From: CAZHTS01 sp964535315
Lineage (GTDB): Bacteria; Chloroflexota; Anaerolineae; Anaerolineales; Anaerolineaceae
Reading direction: 5' to 3'
Assembly: GCA_964535315.1 (NCBI GenBank)
Contig: CAZHTS010000016.1
Coordinates: forward strand, 1-64,000
DNA: 64,000 nt
Shown here piece by piece: positions 16,021 through 24,813 of this stretch. The notes under the pieces are model-generated. The model searched no databases. It worked only from the letters and a program-made list of their open reading frames with translations, and had not been told where the DNA came from. Position numbers and translations under genes: made by a program. Numbering within the stretch: position 1 is the stretch's first letter; every line of letters begins with the position of its first letter.

Positions 16021-18126
16021 TCAGACCAGGGTGAAATAAAACGTTGCCCCCCGGTGCATCTCGGCCGTGGCCCAGATGCGTCCACCGTGTCGCTGGATGA
16101 CCCGCTGCACCGTAGACAGCCCGATGCCGGTACCGGGGTAATCGCTCTCGGAATGCAAACGCTGGAAGGGCGCAAACAGTTTTTCGGCGTACTGCATGTC
16201 AAATCCTTCGCCGTTATCGCGCACAAAATGTACCGGCTGTCCATCCTGATACAGAATACCGAATTCGATCCGCGCCGGCAACTGCCGGGCGGTAAATTTC
16301 CAGGCGTTGCCCAGCAAATTTTCCAGGGCAATGGCCAGCAAAAACTTATCGCCGCGCACGATGACGTCACTCTGAATGACCACCTCGACCCGCCTGTCGG
16401 GCTGGTTTTGTCGCAGGCTGTCGGCAATCGAGCGCACCATGGCGCTCAAATCGACCGTTTCGACGTGTAATTCGGCGCGGCCAATGCGCGATAATTTTAG
16501 CAGGTCGTCGATCAGTTCTCCCATGCGCCGGCTTGCGCCGCGAATGCGGTGCAGATATCCCTTGCCTGTTTCGTCCAATCGTTCGCCATATTCATCCAGC
16601 ATGATCTGGCTGAACCCGTTGATACTGCGCAAGGGGGCGCGCAGATCATGAGAAACCGAGTAACTGAAGGCCTCTAATTCCTGGTTGCTGGCCAACAACG
16701 CCGAAGTGCGACTGGCAACCAGATCCTCCAGGTGGTCGCGATACTGCGCCAGTTCTGCCTCGGTCTGCTTGCGCCCGGTAACATTCATGGCGATGCCAAT
16801 GAACTGCTCGTCGCCGCTGCCGCTGAGCGTCACGACCTGTCCGCGGGTAAAGACCCAACCCCACGTTCCCGACCTGGTGCGAATGCGGTGCTCGCTCTCG
16901 TAGATCGGGCTGTCGCCGCGCAAATAGGTCTCTGCTTTTGATAACATGACCGGCAGGTCTTCGGGGTGATGATAGGTCAGCCATCCTTGCAAATCGGAAG
17001 GCAGTTCGCCGGGCTGATACCCCAACAACGCATGAAAACGCTCGTCGAAATGCACCAGATCGCTCTTTAAATTCCACTCCCATATCCCTGCTCCGCTCAC
17101 CGCCAGGGCCATAGACAGCCGTTCTTCGCTAAACCGCAGCGCCTGTTCGGCCTGTTTGCGCCCGGTGATATCCCGGAAGCTCCACACCCGCCCGGCGGGC
17201 CTGCCATCCATCAACATCGGCTGCGAGGCCCGCTCGAACACACGCCCATCGGTAAAGTTGAGGATATCAAAAGCTTCTGCGCCGGGGTTGGCGTACAGCC
17301 CCTCCACAGCCCGCAGAAAAGTATCCGGTTCAACCAGCTGCCCTGACACATACTGCAACATGATCTTTTCATCGCCCGTGGCGAGCATCTCCTCAGGAAT
17401 GCACCACATCTGGGCAAAACGGCGGTTGCTGTGCAGCACAGTGCCGTACTCGCTCACCACCAGGATGCCGTTGTCGGTAGCTTCCATCGTACTTTGCAGC
17501 ACCATCAGCGGATCAAACCTCACTTCCCCGGCATGTTCGCCGGCCTCTTCTGCGAGCCTCAAGCGGCTGTATCCGGTTTGGAAAAGCGCCTCAGCCACCT
17601 GCACCAGAAAGGCCGTAATAGCGCCCAGGACGCCCTCGTCAGCCGGCATGGCGTCCTGGTGATAGGCAAGGTCGGCCAATTCCTCCAGGCTCGCCTGTTC
17701 GCCAAATCCGTAGCGGCTGGCCTGTTGTTTCAAGGCCTGTACGTCCAGCGCGGCGAGCAAGGGCGCGCCCGTGACCAGCGCAGCGACGGGCCGGCCCTGG
17801 ACGATCACCGGCGCCACACATACCATCACGCCGGCGTGGCGATAAGCGACGACCTGTTTTGCCGGGGCGCCGGTCTGCTGCGGGGCCTGCCAGTGGCTCT
17901 GGGTACAGATTGTACGCCAGTCCAGGTTTGCCTGGTCGGCGCAGGCAGTCTGCCATCCGGTTTCAATCAGGATATTCATGGAAGGATAATCCAGAAATCC
18001 CACGGCAAATCCGGCGGCCCGCACAAATCGCTCAAAAAGCCTGCGCAATTCGTTCAGATTTACCAGATCCTCAAGGCGATATTTAACTGACCAGCTTTGA
18101 TCCGGGTTATTCATAGCTTTTGACAC
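16021..18126 (-). CDS. Hybrid PocR/PAS sensor histidine kinase
   Basis: 701 aa, no membrane segment. Domains in order: a PocR-type ligand-binding domain (about 15-190; SVKYRLEDLVNLNELRRLFERF, CTQSHWQ), PAS (about 215-330), PAS-PAC (about 345-455), a short coiled coil, HisKA with the phospho-acceptor in SYSVSHDLRAPLRSINGF, and an ATPase domain with N box (ENLLGNAWKF), RDNGEGFDM and GTGIGLSTVQRV. PocR domains commonly bind small hydrocarbon metabolites, so a cytoplasmic metabolite is the likely signal. The start is a GTG after GAGGG; an ATG four codons on is an alternative. No response regulator is adjacent. Confidence 0.9.
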   Translation of the reverse strand: MSKAMNNPDQSWSVKYRLEDLVNLNELRRLFERFVRAAGFAVGFLDYPSMNILIETGWQTACADQANLDWRTICTQSHWQAPQQTGAPAKQVVAYRHAGVMVCVAPVIVQGRPVAALVTGAPLLAALDVQALKQQASRYGFGEQASLEELADLAYHQDAMPADEGVLGAITAFLVQVAEALFQTGYSRLRLAEEAGEHAGEVRFDPLMVLQSTMEATDNGILVVSEYGTVLHSNRRFAQMWCIPEEMLATGDEKIMLQYVSGQLVEPDTFLRAVEGLYANPGAEAFDILNFTDGRVFERASQPMLMDGRPAGRVWSFRDITGRKQAEQALRFSEERLSMALAVSGAGIWEWNLKSDLVHFDERFHALLGYQPGELPSDLQGWLTYHHPEDLPVMLSKAETYLRGDSPIYESEHRIRTRSGTWGWVFTRGQVVTLSGSGDEQFIGIAMNVTGRKQTEAELAQYRDHLEDLVASRTSALLASNQELEAFSYSVSHDLRAPLRSINGFSQIMLDEYGERLDETGKGYLHRIRGASRRMGELIDDLLKLSRIGRAELHVETVDLSAMVRSIADSLRQNQPDRRVEVVIQSDVIVRGDKFLLAIALENLLGNAWKFTARQLPARIEFGILYQDGQPVHFVRDNGEGFDMQYAEKLFAPFQRLHSESDYPGTGIGLSTVQRVIQRHGGRIWATAEMHRGATFYFTLV

Positions 18127-18346
18127 TCACACCCTCGACGCCAGAAGGATCATGCAGCCCTGTTGGTTTCCATGCAATATTGTCACCCCTAAGTATACAC
18201 ACTCTGGCGCGAGAATGTAACGCACGATTATTCGTCCCCCCAACGCACCCACCGCTATGCGGTATGTTGTAAATCGACGTTATCAAACTGGCGCCAGGTT
18301 TGCAGCGCCCGGCGCACGGCGCCCGCCATCATTCCGTTCGAGACGC

Positions 18347-19576
18347 CTACAGCAGTTCGGCGGCGTGCTGCTGGATCTTTTTCACCGCGGCGACGATCTC
18401 GGCCGTATCTTCCTGGCGGCCCAACAGCGTGCGGTGAACCAGCCAGACCGTGTTGACGGCCGCATCGTCCGAGACCGGGCAGGCGGCCTGGAGGAAGGGG
18501 AAAGGCTGGTTGGCCTGTTCGGGCGACAGGCGTTTGCGGAACTCGCCGTTTTGGAAAACATCCAGTTTGCGAACGGGCGGGTAGCTGGCCTGGGTGGGAA
18601 TCCCCTCGGCGTTGAGGGCTTTGATGAACGTCTCGGCCGGCAGCCCGGCGAAAGCCGCCGGGTCGTAGTGGAAGATGTAGCAATAGTGGCCATGACAGGT
18701 GACGCGTTCGTCCAACGCCTGGGGGCGAAGGCCCTCAATTTCGGCCAGAGCCCGGTTCAGGTAGGCGGCGTTGGCAGAACGCACGGCAGTTTGCTGCGCC
18801 AGGCGGCCCAGTTGCTGCGTCAACACCGCCCCCTGCCACTCGCTCAGGCGATAATTCGAACCGTACAGGTAATGCGAATAGAACCACTGGCCGGGCATAC
18901 GCCCGCAATCGTGCACCGCGCGAATCCGCACCGCCAGGTCTTCGTTGTTGGTGATGATCATGCCGCCCTCACCGGCGGTCATCAGCTTGCTGGCCTGGAA
19001 GCTGAAGGTACCCACGGTACCGATGGCGCCGACCTTGTGCCCGCGCCATTCGCTGCCGTGGGCGTGGGCCGAATCTTCGATCAGGGCCAGGTTGTGAATC
19101 CGGGCGATTTCCTTCAAGCGATCCAGGTTGGCCGGATGTCCGGCGATGTGCACGGCGATGATCGCCCGCGTGCGCGGGGTAACGGCCGCGGCCGCCTTCT
19201 CGGGGTCGATACAATAGGTGCCGGGGTCCACGTCCACCAGGACGGGCATGGCCCCCGCCGCCAGCACGGCGCTGGCGCTGGCAACAAAGGTGAAGTCGGG
19301 CACGATGACCTCATCGCCCAGGCCGATCCCCAAGGCGGCAATGGCGATTTCCAGCGCGGCGGTGCCGTTGGTACAGGCGATACCGTAGCCGGCCTGATGA
19401 TACGCCGCGAATTTCTCCTCAAATTCAAGCGTCTTGGTGCCCGGTGTCCGCCACCAGACGCCGCTGTGCAAAACCTCCAGCAGCGCCTTTTCTTCTTTTT
19501 CGTCATACTGCGGCCAGTTGGGGAAAGGCCCCGTCTTGGCCGGCGGGCCGCCATGAATGGCAAGGTGTTTGGACAT
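18347..19576 (-). CDS. DegT/DnrJ/EryC1/StrS-family PLP aminotransferase
   Basis: 409 aa. The PLP lysine is Lys197 in GTFSFQASKLMTAGEGGM; EDSAHAHG carries the cofactor Asp, and TNGTAALEIA the phosphate-binding loop. The family makes amino sugars from keto-sugar nucleotides or acts on cyclitols (GlmS-StrS like); no sugar-nucleotide genes lie nearby to identify the substrate. The start ATG follows CAGGAGT. The stretch 18127-18346 between this gene and the kinase holds no gene I can support. Confidence 0.88.
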   Translation of the reverse strand: MSKHLAIHGGPPAKTGPFPNWPQYDEKEEKALLEVLHSGVWWRTPGTKTLEFEEKFAAYHQAGYGIACTNGTAALEIAIAALGIGLGDEVIVPDFTFVASASAVLAAGAMPVLVDVDPGTYCIDPEKAAAAVTPRTRAIIAVHIAGHPANLDRLKEIARIHNLALIEDSAHAHGSEWRGHKVGAIGTVGTFSFQASKLMTAGEGGMIITNNEDLAVRIRAVHDCGRMPGQWFYSHYLYGSNYRLSEWQGAVLTQQLGRLAQQTAVRSANAAYLNRALAEIEGLRPQALDERVTCHGHYCYIFHYDPAAFAGLPAETFIKALNAEGIPTQASYPPVRKLDVFQNGEFRKRLSPEQANQPFPFLQAACPVSDDAAVNTVWLVHRTLLGRQEDTAEIVAAVKKIQQHAAELL

Positions 19577-19853
19577 TCTCGTTACTCCTGAACAAAAGAT
19601 TGAAGCGGATATACGGCTGGGTGCGCGCCATTCGTTTACAAAATACTGCACCTATGGCTGGTGCTCCAGCATGGGATACTTGCTGCGCTATGCCCGTGAA
19701 GCAGGCAGCGCCCGCCCCCACCGCGGAACCCTTTCGTAAATTACTTGTGTTATAAGGACTCGCCCGCCCGTTGTCAACCCTTTTTTGAAAACCCGGAAAT
19801 GGGCTTCTTCAGAACAAGCCCCCGATTCCTGGAAATCTGGTTATAATGATTCT

Positions 19854-19994
19854 TATGCAAAACATAACTTCTCACCCCAGGCATGCCGGCTCATGCCGCT
19901 GCCATCCCCCGCTTTCAAATTGACCGCCGCCGGTTAATCACCGATTGACCCATGACAGGACAGTCACTTTGCAAAGTGGCTGTCCTTTTTTTTT
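19854..19994 (+). ncRNA. Candidate leader RNA/attenuator upstream of rtcB
   Basis: A TATAAT at 19842-19847 (no good -35) precedes a stretch without a reading frame that contains a small hairpin (GGCAT at 19880-19884 pairing with ATGCC at 19893-19897) and ends in a strong terminator at 19957-19994, 53 bases before the rtcB ATG. This may be an attenuator, riboswitch-like leader or independent small RNA. No known class was recognised, and both ends are approximate. Confidence 0.4.
19957..19994 (+). terminator. Strong intrinsic terminator upstream of rtcB
   Basis: AGGACAG-T-CACTTT and AAAGTG-G-CTGTCCT pair around a GC dinucleotide (one internal mismatch), followed by nine T. It reads toward rtcB, although no gene lies upstream on this strand. 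Confidence 0.85.
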
Positions 19995-20047
19995 GTGCCG
20001 TTATGGGCGCCGTACAAACCCCACCGTCCCTGTGAAAGGAGTAAAAC

Positions 20048-21469
20048 ATGGACATCCTCACCGGCAAAATCCTCAAACACCACAACTGGCCCGATGGAAA
20101 AATCATCGGTATCGCCAAACGGATCGCCGCCGAACTGGCCGGCCAGGGGCTGGAACGCGAGGCCATCCTCGCCCGCCTGGAAGCGGTGCGTAACGAGCCC
20201 GGGCCGTTCCTCGCCGACGCCCAGATGGCGGAACTGGCGCGCGAGTGCATCCGCCTGGCGCCCCAAGCAGCGGGGTTAACAGACGAACTGCGCGTTGCGC
20301 CGCTGCCTTACCCCGTCTGGGGCCGCGCCGCCATCGACGCCACCTCGCTGGCGCAGATGGACAACGCCATGCGCCTGCCGGTCAGCGTCGCCGGGGCATT
20401 GATGCCCGATGCACACACCGGCTACGGCCTGCCAATCGGCGGCGTGCTGGCGGTCGACAACGCCGTCATCCCCTACGCCGTAGGGGTCGATATCGCCTGC
20501 CGCATGCGTCTCTCGCTGTACCCGCTTTCCCCGCACCTGCTCGGCCAGAAGAAGGGCCTGTTTGAAGACGCCCTGTGGAAGCAGACGTCCTTTGGCATCG
20601 GCGCAGAGTGGCCGGACAAGCAGCGCCCGCAGCACGCCGTGCTGGACGACGAGGCCTGGAACGCCACCCGCCTGCTCAAAAGCCTGCAAAACAACGCCGT
20701 CCGCCAGTTGGGCACGAGCGGAACCGGCAACCACTTCGTCGAGTGGGGCGCCTTCCAACTGTACGAACCCCTCTTAGGCCTGCCGGCGGGCAGTTACCTG
20801 GCGCTGCTGTCGCACAGCGGTTCACGCAGCGTGGGTTACAAGATCGCCGAACGCTACAGCAAGCTGGCGATGGAAAAACACCCCGACCTGGACAAAAGCG
20901 CCCGCCACCTGGCCTGGCTGACGTTGGGCAGCGAGGAAGGACAGGAGTACTGGCTCGCGATGGAACTGGCCGGGCGCTTCGCCTCTGCCAACCACGCCGT
21001 CATCCACCGCCGCGTGGCCGCCGCAGTCGGGATCGAAGAGGCGGCGGTGGTCGAGAACCACCACAACTTCGCCTGGGCCGAGACGCTGCCGGATGGCCGG
21101 ACGGTGATCGTCCACCGCAAGGGCGCCACCCCGGCCGGCAAGGGTGTGCTGGGCGTCATCCCCGGTTCGATGGGCGACGCCGGTTACGTGGTGCGCGGGC
21201 GCGGCGCGCCTGCGGCGCTCAATTCCGCCTCGCACGGCGCCGGCCGCCGCATGAGCCGCAAGGCAGCGCTCGACTCGATCAGCAAATCGTCCCGCGACGA
21301 ATACCTCCAGCAGCGCGGCGTCACCCTGCTGGGCGGCGGACTGGACGAATCGCCGCAGGCCTACAAACCCATCGACCAGGTCATCGCCGCCCAGGACGAT
21401 CTGGTCGAGGTGGTCGGCAAATTCACCCCGCGCATCGTGCGCATGGCCGATGAGGCCGGCGACGTGTAA
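20048..21469 (+). CDS. rtcB: RtcB-family RNA ligase
   Basis: 473 aa. Family signatures include MPDAHTGYGLPIGGV, the metal-binding Cys in VGVDIACRM, GTSGTGNHFVEWG, LSHSGSR, NHHNFAW and the guanylation motif SASHGAGRRMSR. RtcB joins 2',3'-cyclic phosphate or 3'-phosphate RNA ends to 5'-OH ends in a GTP-dependent reaction, for RNA repair or tRNA restoration. The length is near the family norm and no key residue appears missing. The start ATG follows AAAGGAG. No archease or rtcA/rtcR is beside it. The upstream leader ends in a terminator, suggesting premature termination control. Confidence 0.93.
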   Translation: MDILTGKILKHHNWPDGKIIGIAKRIAAELAGQGLEREAILARLEAVRNEPGPFLADAQMAELARECIRLAPQAAGLTDELRVAPLPYPVWGRAAIDATSLAQMDNAMRLPVSVAGALMPDAHTGYGLPIGGVLAVDNAVIPYAVGVDIACRMRLSLYPLSPHLLGQKKGLFEDALWKQTSFGIGAEWPDKQRPQHAVLDDEAWNATRLLKSLQNNAVRQLGTSGTGNHFVEWGAFQLYEPLLGLPAGSYLALLSHSGSRSVGYKIAERYSKLAMEKHPDLDKSARHLAWLTLGSEEGQEYWLAMELAGRFASANHAVIHRRVAAAVGIEEAAVVENHHNFAWAETLPDGRTVIVHRKGATPAGKGVLGVIPGSMGDAGYVVRGRGAPAALNSASHGAGRRMSRKAALDSISKSSRDEYLQQRGVTLLGGGLDESPQAYKPIDQVIAAQDDLVEVVGKFTPRIVRMADEAGDV

Positions 21470-21480
21470 AAGCGCCCAAC

Positions 21481-21517
21481 GCAACTCCCTGTTTTTGGTA
21501 TAAAAACAGGGAGTTGC
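21481..21517 (+). terminator. Terminator hairpin after rtcB
   Basis: A perfect 16-bp inverted repeat (GCAACTCCCTGTTTTT with its complement) around GGTAT, starting 12 bases after the rtcB stop. The U-rich part lies within the 5' arm rather than directly after the stem. Confidence 0.65.
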
Positions 21518-21530
21518 ACTCCACATTTTT

Positions 21531-21768
21531 GACACCGAGCGGCTCAAATACCGCAGTTACCGGCCTTTATACGCCAACGTCTATTTCTGGCGCACTTACC
21601 AGCAGCAAGAAACCGACCTGATTGAAGAACACGGTGGCAGATTAGACGGCTAACGAGTTCAAATGGGCGTCTAAAAAAGCAGGGCGAGCCCCGGCCTTAT
21701 GGCATGAGACCTACGAAAACGCCACATACCGGGTGATTCACCCGGACAACTATCAGGATTTTGTGTAA
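21531..21768 (+). pseudogene. 3' remnant of an AAA ATPase (DUF4143 type)
   Basis: The first frame reads RLKYRSYRPLYANVYFWRTY and TDLIEEHGGRLDG, then hits a stop. Shifting by one base restores EFKWASKKAG, APALWHETYENATYRVIH and PDNYQDFV with a stop at 21766. This is the typical C-terminus of one DUF4143 ATPase group. A single extra A (TAAC for TAC, within the DGYEFKW segment) accounts for the break, and the rest of the gene is missing. It is not a recent copy of the intact DUF4143 gene at 24814, whose C-terminus is different. The 3' end overlaps the next gene on the opposite strand. Confidence 0.75.
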
Positions 21769-22508
21769 TCACCTCGGCGGGCGGCAGTCCGTTCGAGGAA
21801 CGCGGCAATCTGCGCCAGGTATTTTTGCGGTTCATCGTCCGGGATCATGTGCCCCGACTCGCCGAACTCGACCACCGCAAACGCCGGCAGCGCCCGGGCG
21901 TACACATCCAGAATCTCGGCGGTGATCTCCGACGGGATGCGGGCGTTTTTGTTTCTGCCGACAAAGAAAGCGACCGGGATGGACAGTTGCGCCATGCGCG
22001 GCGCAAAGTCGATCTGCTGCGCTTCCCGCGCCAGCCCTTCGATCGTTTCGCGGCGCATGAAATTGAGTACCGGCACCCCCCGGTAGACCATGTTCGACCA
22101 GTATTCCACCGAGCCTGGGCCGGGGCGGAAGTGCACCGGCGGCTGGTCGACCAGGATCAGCCCGCGCAGATCGCCAGCATGTTCCAGGCTCCAGCCCAGC
22201 GCATACGAGGCCCCGCGCGAGAAGCCCAACACACAGTAATCCTTCAACCCACAATGCCGCACAACCGCAGCGATATCCGACAGGTGCTCGGCAAGATCGT
22301 AGCCGCTCGCCGGGGTCGAACTCAGCCCGCGCCCGCGAAAACTAAAGGCGACGACGTGGCTGTCAAGCCCCGAAAGGATGGGGATGGCCCGTTCGGCCGG
22401 TTCCCAGATGCCGCCGCATACCAACAGCGAGGGCGTTCTACCGCCGGCGACGCCGTTCTCCAATACATGGATTTTAACCCCATCGTTATCGACGAAATAG
22501 CTTTTCAC
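21753..22508 (-). CDS. Alpha/beta hydrolase
   Basis: 251 aa. The nucleophile elbow is GFSRGAS, the oxyanion region is LLVCGGIWEP, and the catalytic His is likely in FGESGHMIPDD; the lid region is between. The substrate is unknown. The start is GTG with GGGAGGG upstream. Transcription is from a good promoter (22545-22573). Confidence 0.85.
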   Translation of the reverse strand: MKSYFVDNDGVKIHVLENGVAGGRTPSLLVCGGIWEPAERAIPILSGLDSHVVAFSFRGRGLSSTPASGYDLAEHLSDIAAVVRHCGLKDYCVLGFSRGASYALGWSLEHAGDLRGLILVDQPPVHFRPGPGSVEYWSNMVYRGVPVLNFMRRETIEGLAREAQQIDFAPRMAQLSIPVAFFVGRNKNARIPSEITAEILDVYARALPAFAVVEFGESGHMIPDDEPQKYLAQIAAFLERTAARRGDYTKS

Positions 22509-22544
22509 GATCCTACCCTCCCACTCACAAAGGTTGCAGGCAAG

Positions 22545-22573
22545 AGTATAGCGGTGTTCGCCATCCCGGTCAA
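22545..22573 (-). promoter_or_regulatory. Promoter of the alpha/beta hydrolase gene
   Basis: Minus-strand TTGACC, a 17-bp spacer, TATACT; the expected start lies about 30 bases before the GTG. Confidence 0.7.
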
Positions 22574-22584
22574 GTCGTTACAAA

Positions 22585-22593
22585 TGCTATAAT
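22585..22593 (+). promoter_or_regulatory. Extended -10 promoter of the beta-propeller gene
   Basis: TGC-TATAAT, 30 bases before the ATG at 22624; no clear -35. It lies back to back with the divergent hydrolase promoter. Confidence 0.5.
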
Positions 22594-22623
22594 AACCTCT
22601 ATCCAGACTCTTGGGACACCAGG

Positions 22624-24018
22624 ATGTATGCTCGTAACGGCTTGATTGGAACGATACTGCTGGCCTTGCTGTGGGGCAGCTACGGCAACGTAAATATGCG
22701 CCCATCTGCACCCCTTACGATTGAACGCGCCTTCGACCTTGAGCCCACACAACCCTTTCCAATCGAGGCGCTCCCATCCGGTTTGATCCTGGTGCAAACA
22801 TGCAACGACCAGGCTGTTGCCTGCCGCCCGGCGATATGGCTGGACGACTACAACGGTCGCTACTGGCAGCTTGCTTTCACAGGGTATCATCTGAATATCG
22901 CTCACAATCGCCTGTTGGCGACTTTTGAAAGCGAGAGGGATATCTGGCTGTTGGATCTACAAAACGGAAAAAGCCAGAATCTAACCAACACCCCTGACTG
23001 CGAGGAGAGGGATGTTTCCTGGTCGCCCGATGATACTGCTCTTGCCTTCCTGGGTTGTGGCGGCGGCAAACTGGCCGATCTGTTTCTGTTTGAGCTTTCC
23101 TCCGGCAAACGAACCAATCTGAGCAATACCCCTGAACGGTATGAAGCCTGTTTCTCGACCAACGCCTACCCGGCGGCTGATTGTTGGATCGGCTGGTGGC
23201 ATGCAAAATCAGAAATATTGTTTGCAGCCTCCGGCGTACCGGGTTCTCATCGCCCTGGAGAAGTTTTGAGCGGGCGATGCCACACCTATGGAGGGGAGTG
23301 TTCCGCATTTCCCACAGAAATTTTGCGCGACGGCAAAACATACCGTGTGCTCGATTCGGTCAACGGCGCAGAGCATCTCCCGGCGCTCTCACCAGATGGA
23401 AAAACGCTTGCTTACGATGGCGGTATCCTTTACTCAATGGAGACCGGCAAGCAATCCACCCTGCGCCCATCCGATTACGGTTTGAAAATTGAAGCCGCGA
23501 ACGCAGCAGGCACCCCGAGTCTGGTTGCACCCAGTTGGTCGCCGGACGGTACACAGATGGCATGGATCGGCCATATTAACGACCGGGGCGATAATGGCTT
23601 ATATCTATTTGATCTCCTGCACCACACCGGGCAAATTGTGCTTACCTACAGCCCTTACTATGTCACCCTCTCGTTACCGCCCTGGCAAAGGTGGTCGAAC
23701 AGCAGCATCACCTGGAGCCCAGACAGCCAATGGCTCACCCTTTCGGACACAGAATTGGACTCGCAAAAATCGCTCGTATCCGCTTTCCTATGGGTCATCC
23801 ACCGCGAGGGCAAAATCAAAGTCAGATTCGATAAAGGCAGCCTGGATCTGGGGGTTCCCATCTGGAGCCCAAATAGTCAAAAAATTATTTTTGTGAAGAA
23901 CTATTTTGCAAACGCCGGAATCCCCCAGTCCTTGCAAATGATCGAGATTCGCGACTGGAAGGTATGGCAATTGAGTGCGCCGGAAAACACCTATCCACTG
24001 CGTTGGGATTACAAATGA
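22624..24018 (+). CDS. Exported TolB-like beta-propeller (PD40) protein
   Basis: 464 aa. An N-terminal hydrophobic segment (about 7-20) suggests export. The body repeats PD40 blades such as DVSWSPDDTALAFLGC, APSWSPDGTQMAWIG, SITWSPDSQWLTLSD and VPIWSPNSQKIIFV. Such proteins resemble TolB or prolyl-oligopeptidase propellers and usually act as binding scaffolds; no catalytic domain is attached. The start follows CCAGGAT. Its TGA overlaps the ATG of the HAD gene (ATGA), implying coupling. Confidence 0.82.
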   Translation: MYARNGLIGTILLALLWGSYGNVNMRPSAPLTIERAFDLEPTQPFPIEALPSGLILVQTCNDQAVACRPAIWLDDYNGRYWQLAFTGYHLNIAHNRLLATFESERDIWLLDLQNGKSQNLTNTPDCEERDVSWSPDDTALAFLGCGGGKLADLFLFELSSGKRTNLSNTPERYEACFSTNAYPAADCWIGWWHAKSEILFAASGVPGSHRPGEVLSGRCHTYGGECSAFPTEILRDGKTYRVLDSVNGAEHLPALSPDGKTLAYDGGILYSMETGKQSTLRPSDYGLKIEAANAAGTPSLVAPSWSPDGTQMAWIGHINDRGDNGLYLFDLLHHTGQIVLTYSPYYVTLSLPPWQRWSNSSITWSPDSQWLTLSDTELDSQKSLVSAFLWVIHREGKIKVRFDKGSLDLGVPIWSPNSQKIIFVKNYFANAGIPQSLQMIEIRDWKVWQLSAPENTYPLRWDYK

Positions 24019-24797
24019 TGTCAAAACCGATCAAGGCCATTCTCCTGGATTCTGGACGTACGTTAAACTTTCCCCGCACGGGGCATTGGTTCATTCCGCC
24101 CAATTTTACGGCGTTTTTTCAAGACGACCTGGCGAAGAAATATCCGCCCATGCGCATCCGGGCGGCCCTTACCGGAGCCAACACCTACTGGCGCACTCAC
24201 CCCAGAGTCGAAAATGAACAACAGGAATACGAGCATTTCAGAAACTTTTATGCGCTCTTCCTGCACAACCTGGGGGTTCAAGCATTCAGCGACGAACTGC
24301 TGTCGGCGCTGGCGCAGGATGCGGTCTTCAACGACGAAAAATACGCGTTTTACCCCGACGCCGCCCTCGTGCTGCCCCAACTGGCGCGCACCTTTCGCCT
24401 GGGGATCATCTCGGACGCCTGGCCTTCGCTCGAACGTGTTTTCATTCGCCAGCAACTGCGCGACATCTTTTCGACGTTTATCATTTCATCACGGATCGGC
24501 GTAACCAAACCGGACGCGAGAATGTTCCATGCCGCCCTGGACGAATTGCAACTCGCGCCGGGCGAAACGCTCTTTGTGGACGATAATCTGCGCAATTTAC
24601 AGGGGGCGTACCGCCTCGGCATCCAGCCCGTGTTGATCGACCGCGACAATCGGGTGCCGGATGCCTTCTTGAAGTGCTACCGGTGGATACAACGCTGGAT
24701 TAACCCGGCGCCCCGGGGCAAACAAAGCGGCACGGCCCACGAACCGTTTTTTAAGATCACCAACCTGCACGAACTGGCCGCCCTCCTGGGCGAGTAA
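24015..24797 (+). CDS. HAD-superfamily hydrolase
   Basis: 260 aa. Motif I is ILLDSGRTLN, with the nucleophilic Asp but Gly at the +2 position where phosphatases usually have a second Asp, as in some HDHD3-like members. Motif II is GIISD, motif III Lys in GVTKPDARMF, motif IV LFVDDNLRNL. Phosphatase activity is therefore plausible but the variant nucleophile loop makes it uncertain. The ATG overlaps the preceding stop by four bases. Confidence 0.82.
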   Translation: MMSKPIKAILLDSGRTLNFPRTGHWFIPPNFTAFFQDDLAKKYPPMRIRAALTGANTYWRTHPRVENEQQEYEHFRNFYALFLHNLGVQAFSDELLSALAQDAVFNDEKYAFYPDAALVLPQLARTFRLGIISDAWPSLERVFIRQQLRDIFSTFIISSRIGVTKPDARMFHAALDELQLAPGETLFVDDNLRNLQGAYRLGIQPVLIDRDNRVPDAFLKCYRWIQRWINPAPRGKQSGTAHEPFFKITNLHELAALLGE

Positions 24798-24813
24798 CCG
24801 CCGGCGCAGAAGA

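Noticed and set aside
18257..19591. 444-codon plus-strand open frame opposite the DegT gene
   Set aside because: It is the antisense shadow of a well-conserved aminotransferase; its translation has no domain and is a Gly/Arg-rich mixture.
19842..19994. Possible tRNA upstream of rtcB
   Set aside because: No cloverleaf, TTCRA arm or anticodon stem can be drawn there.
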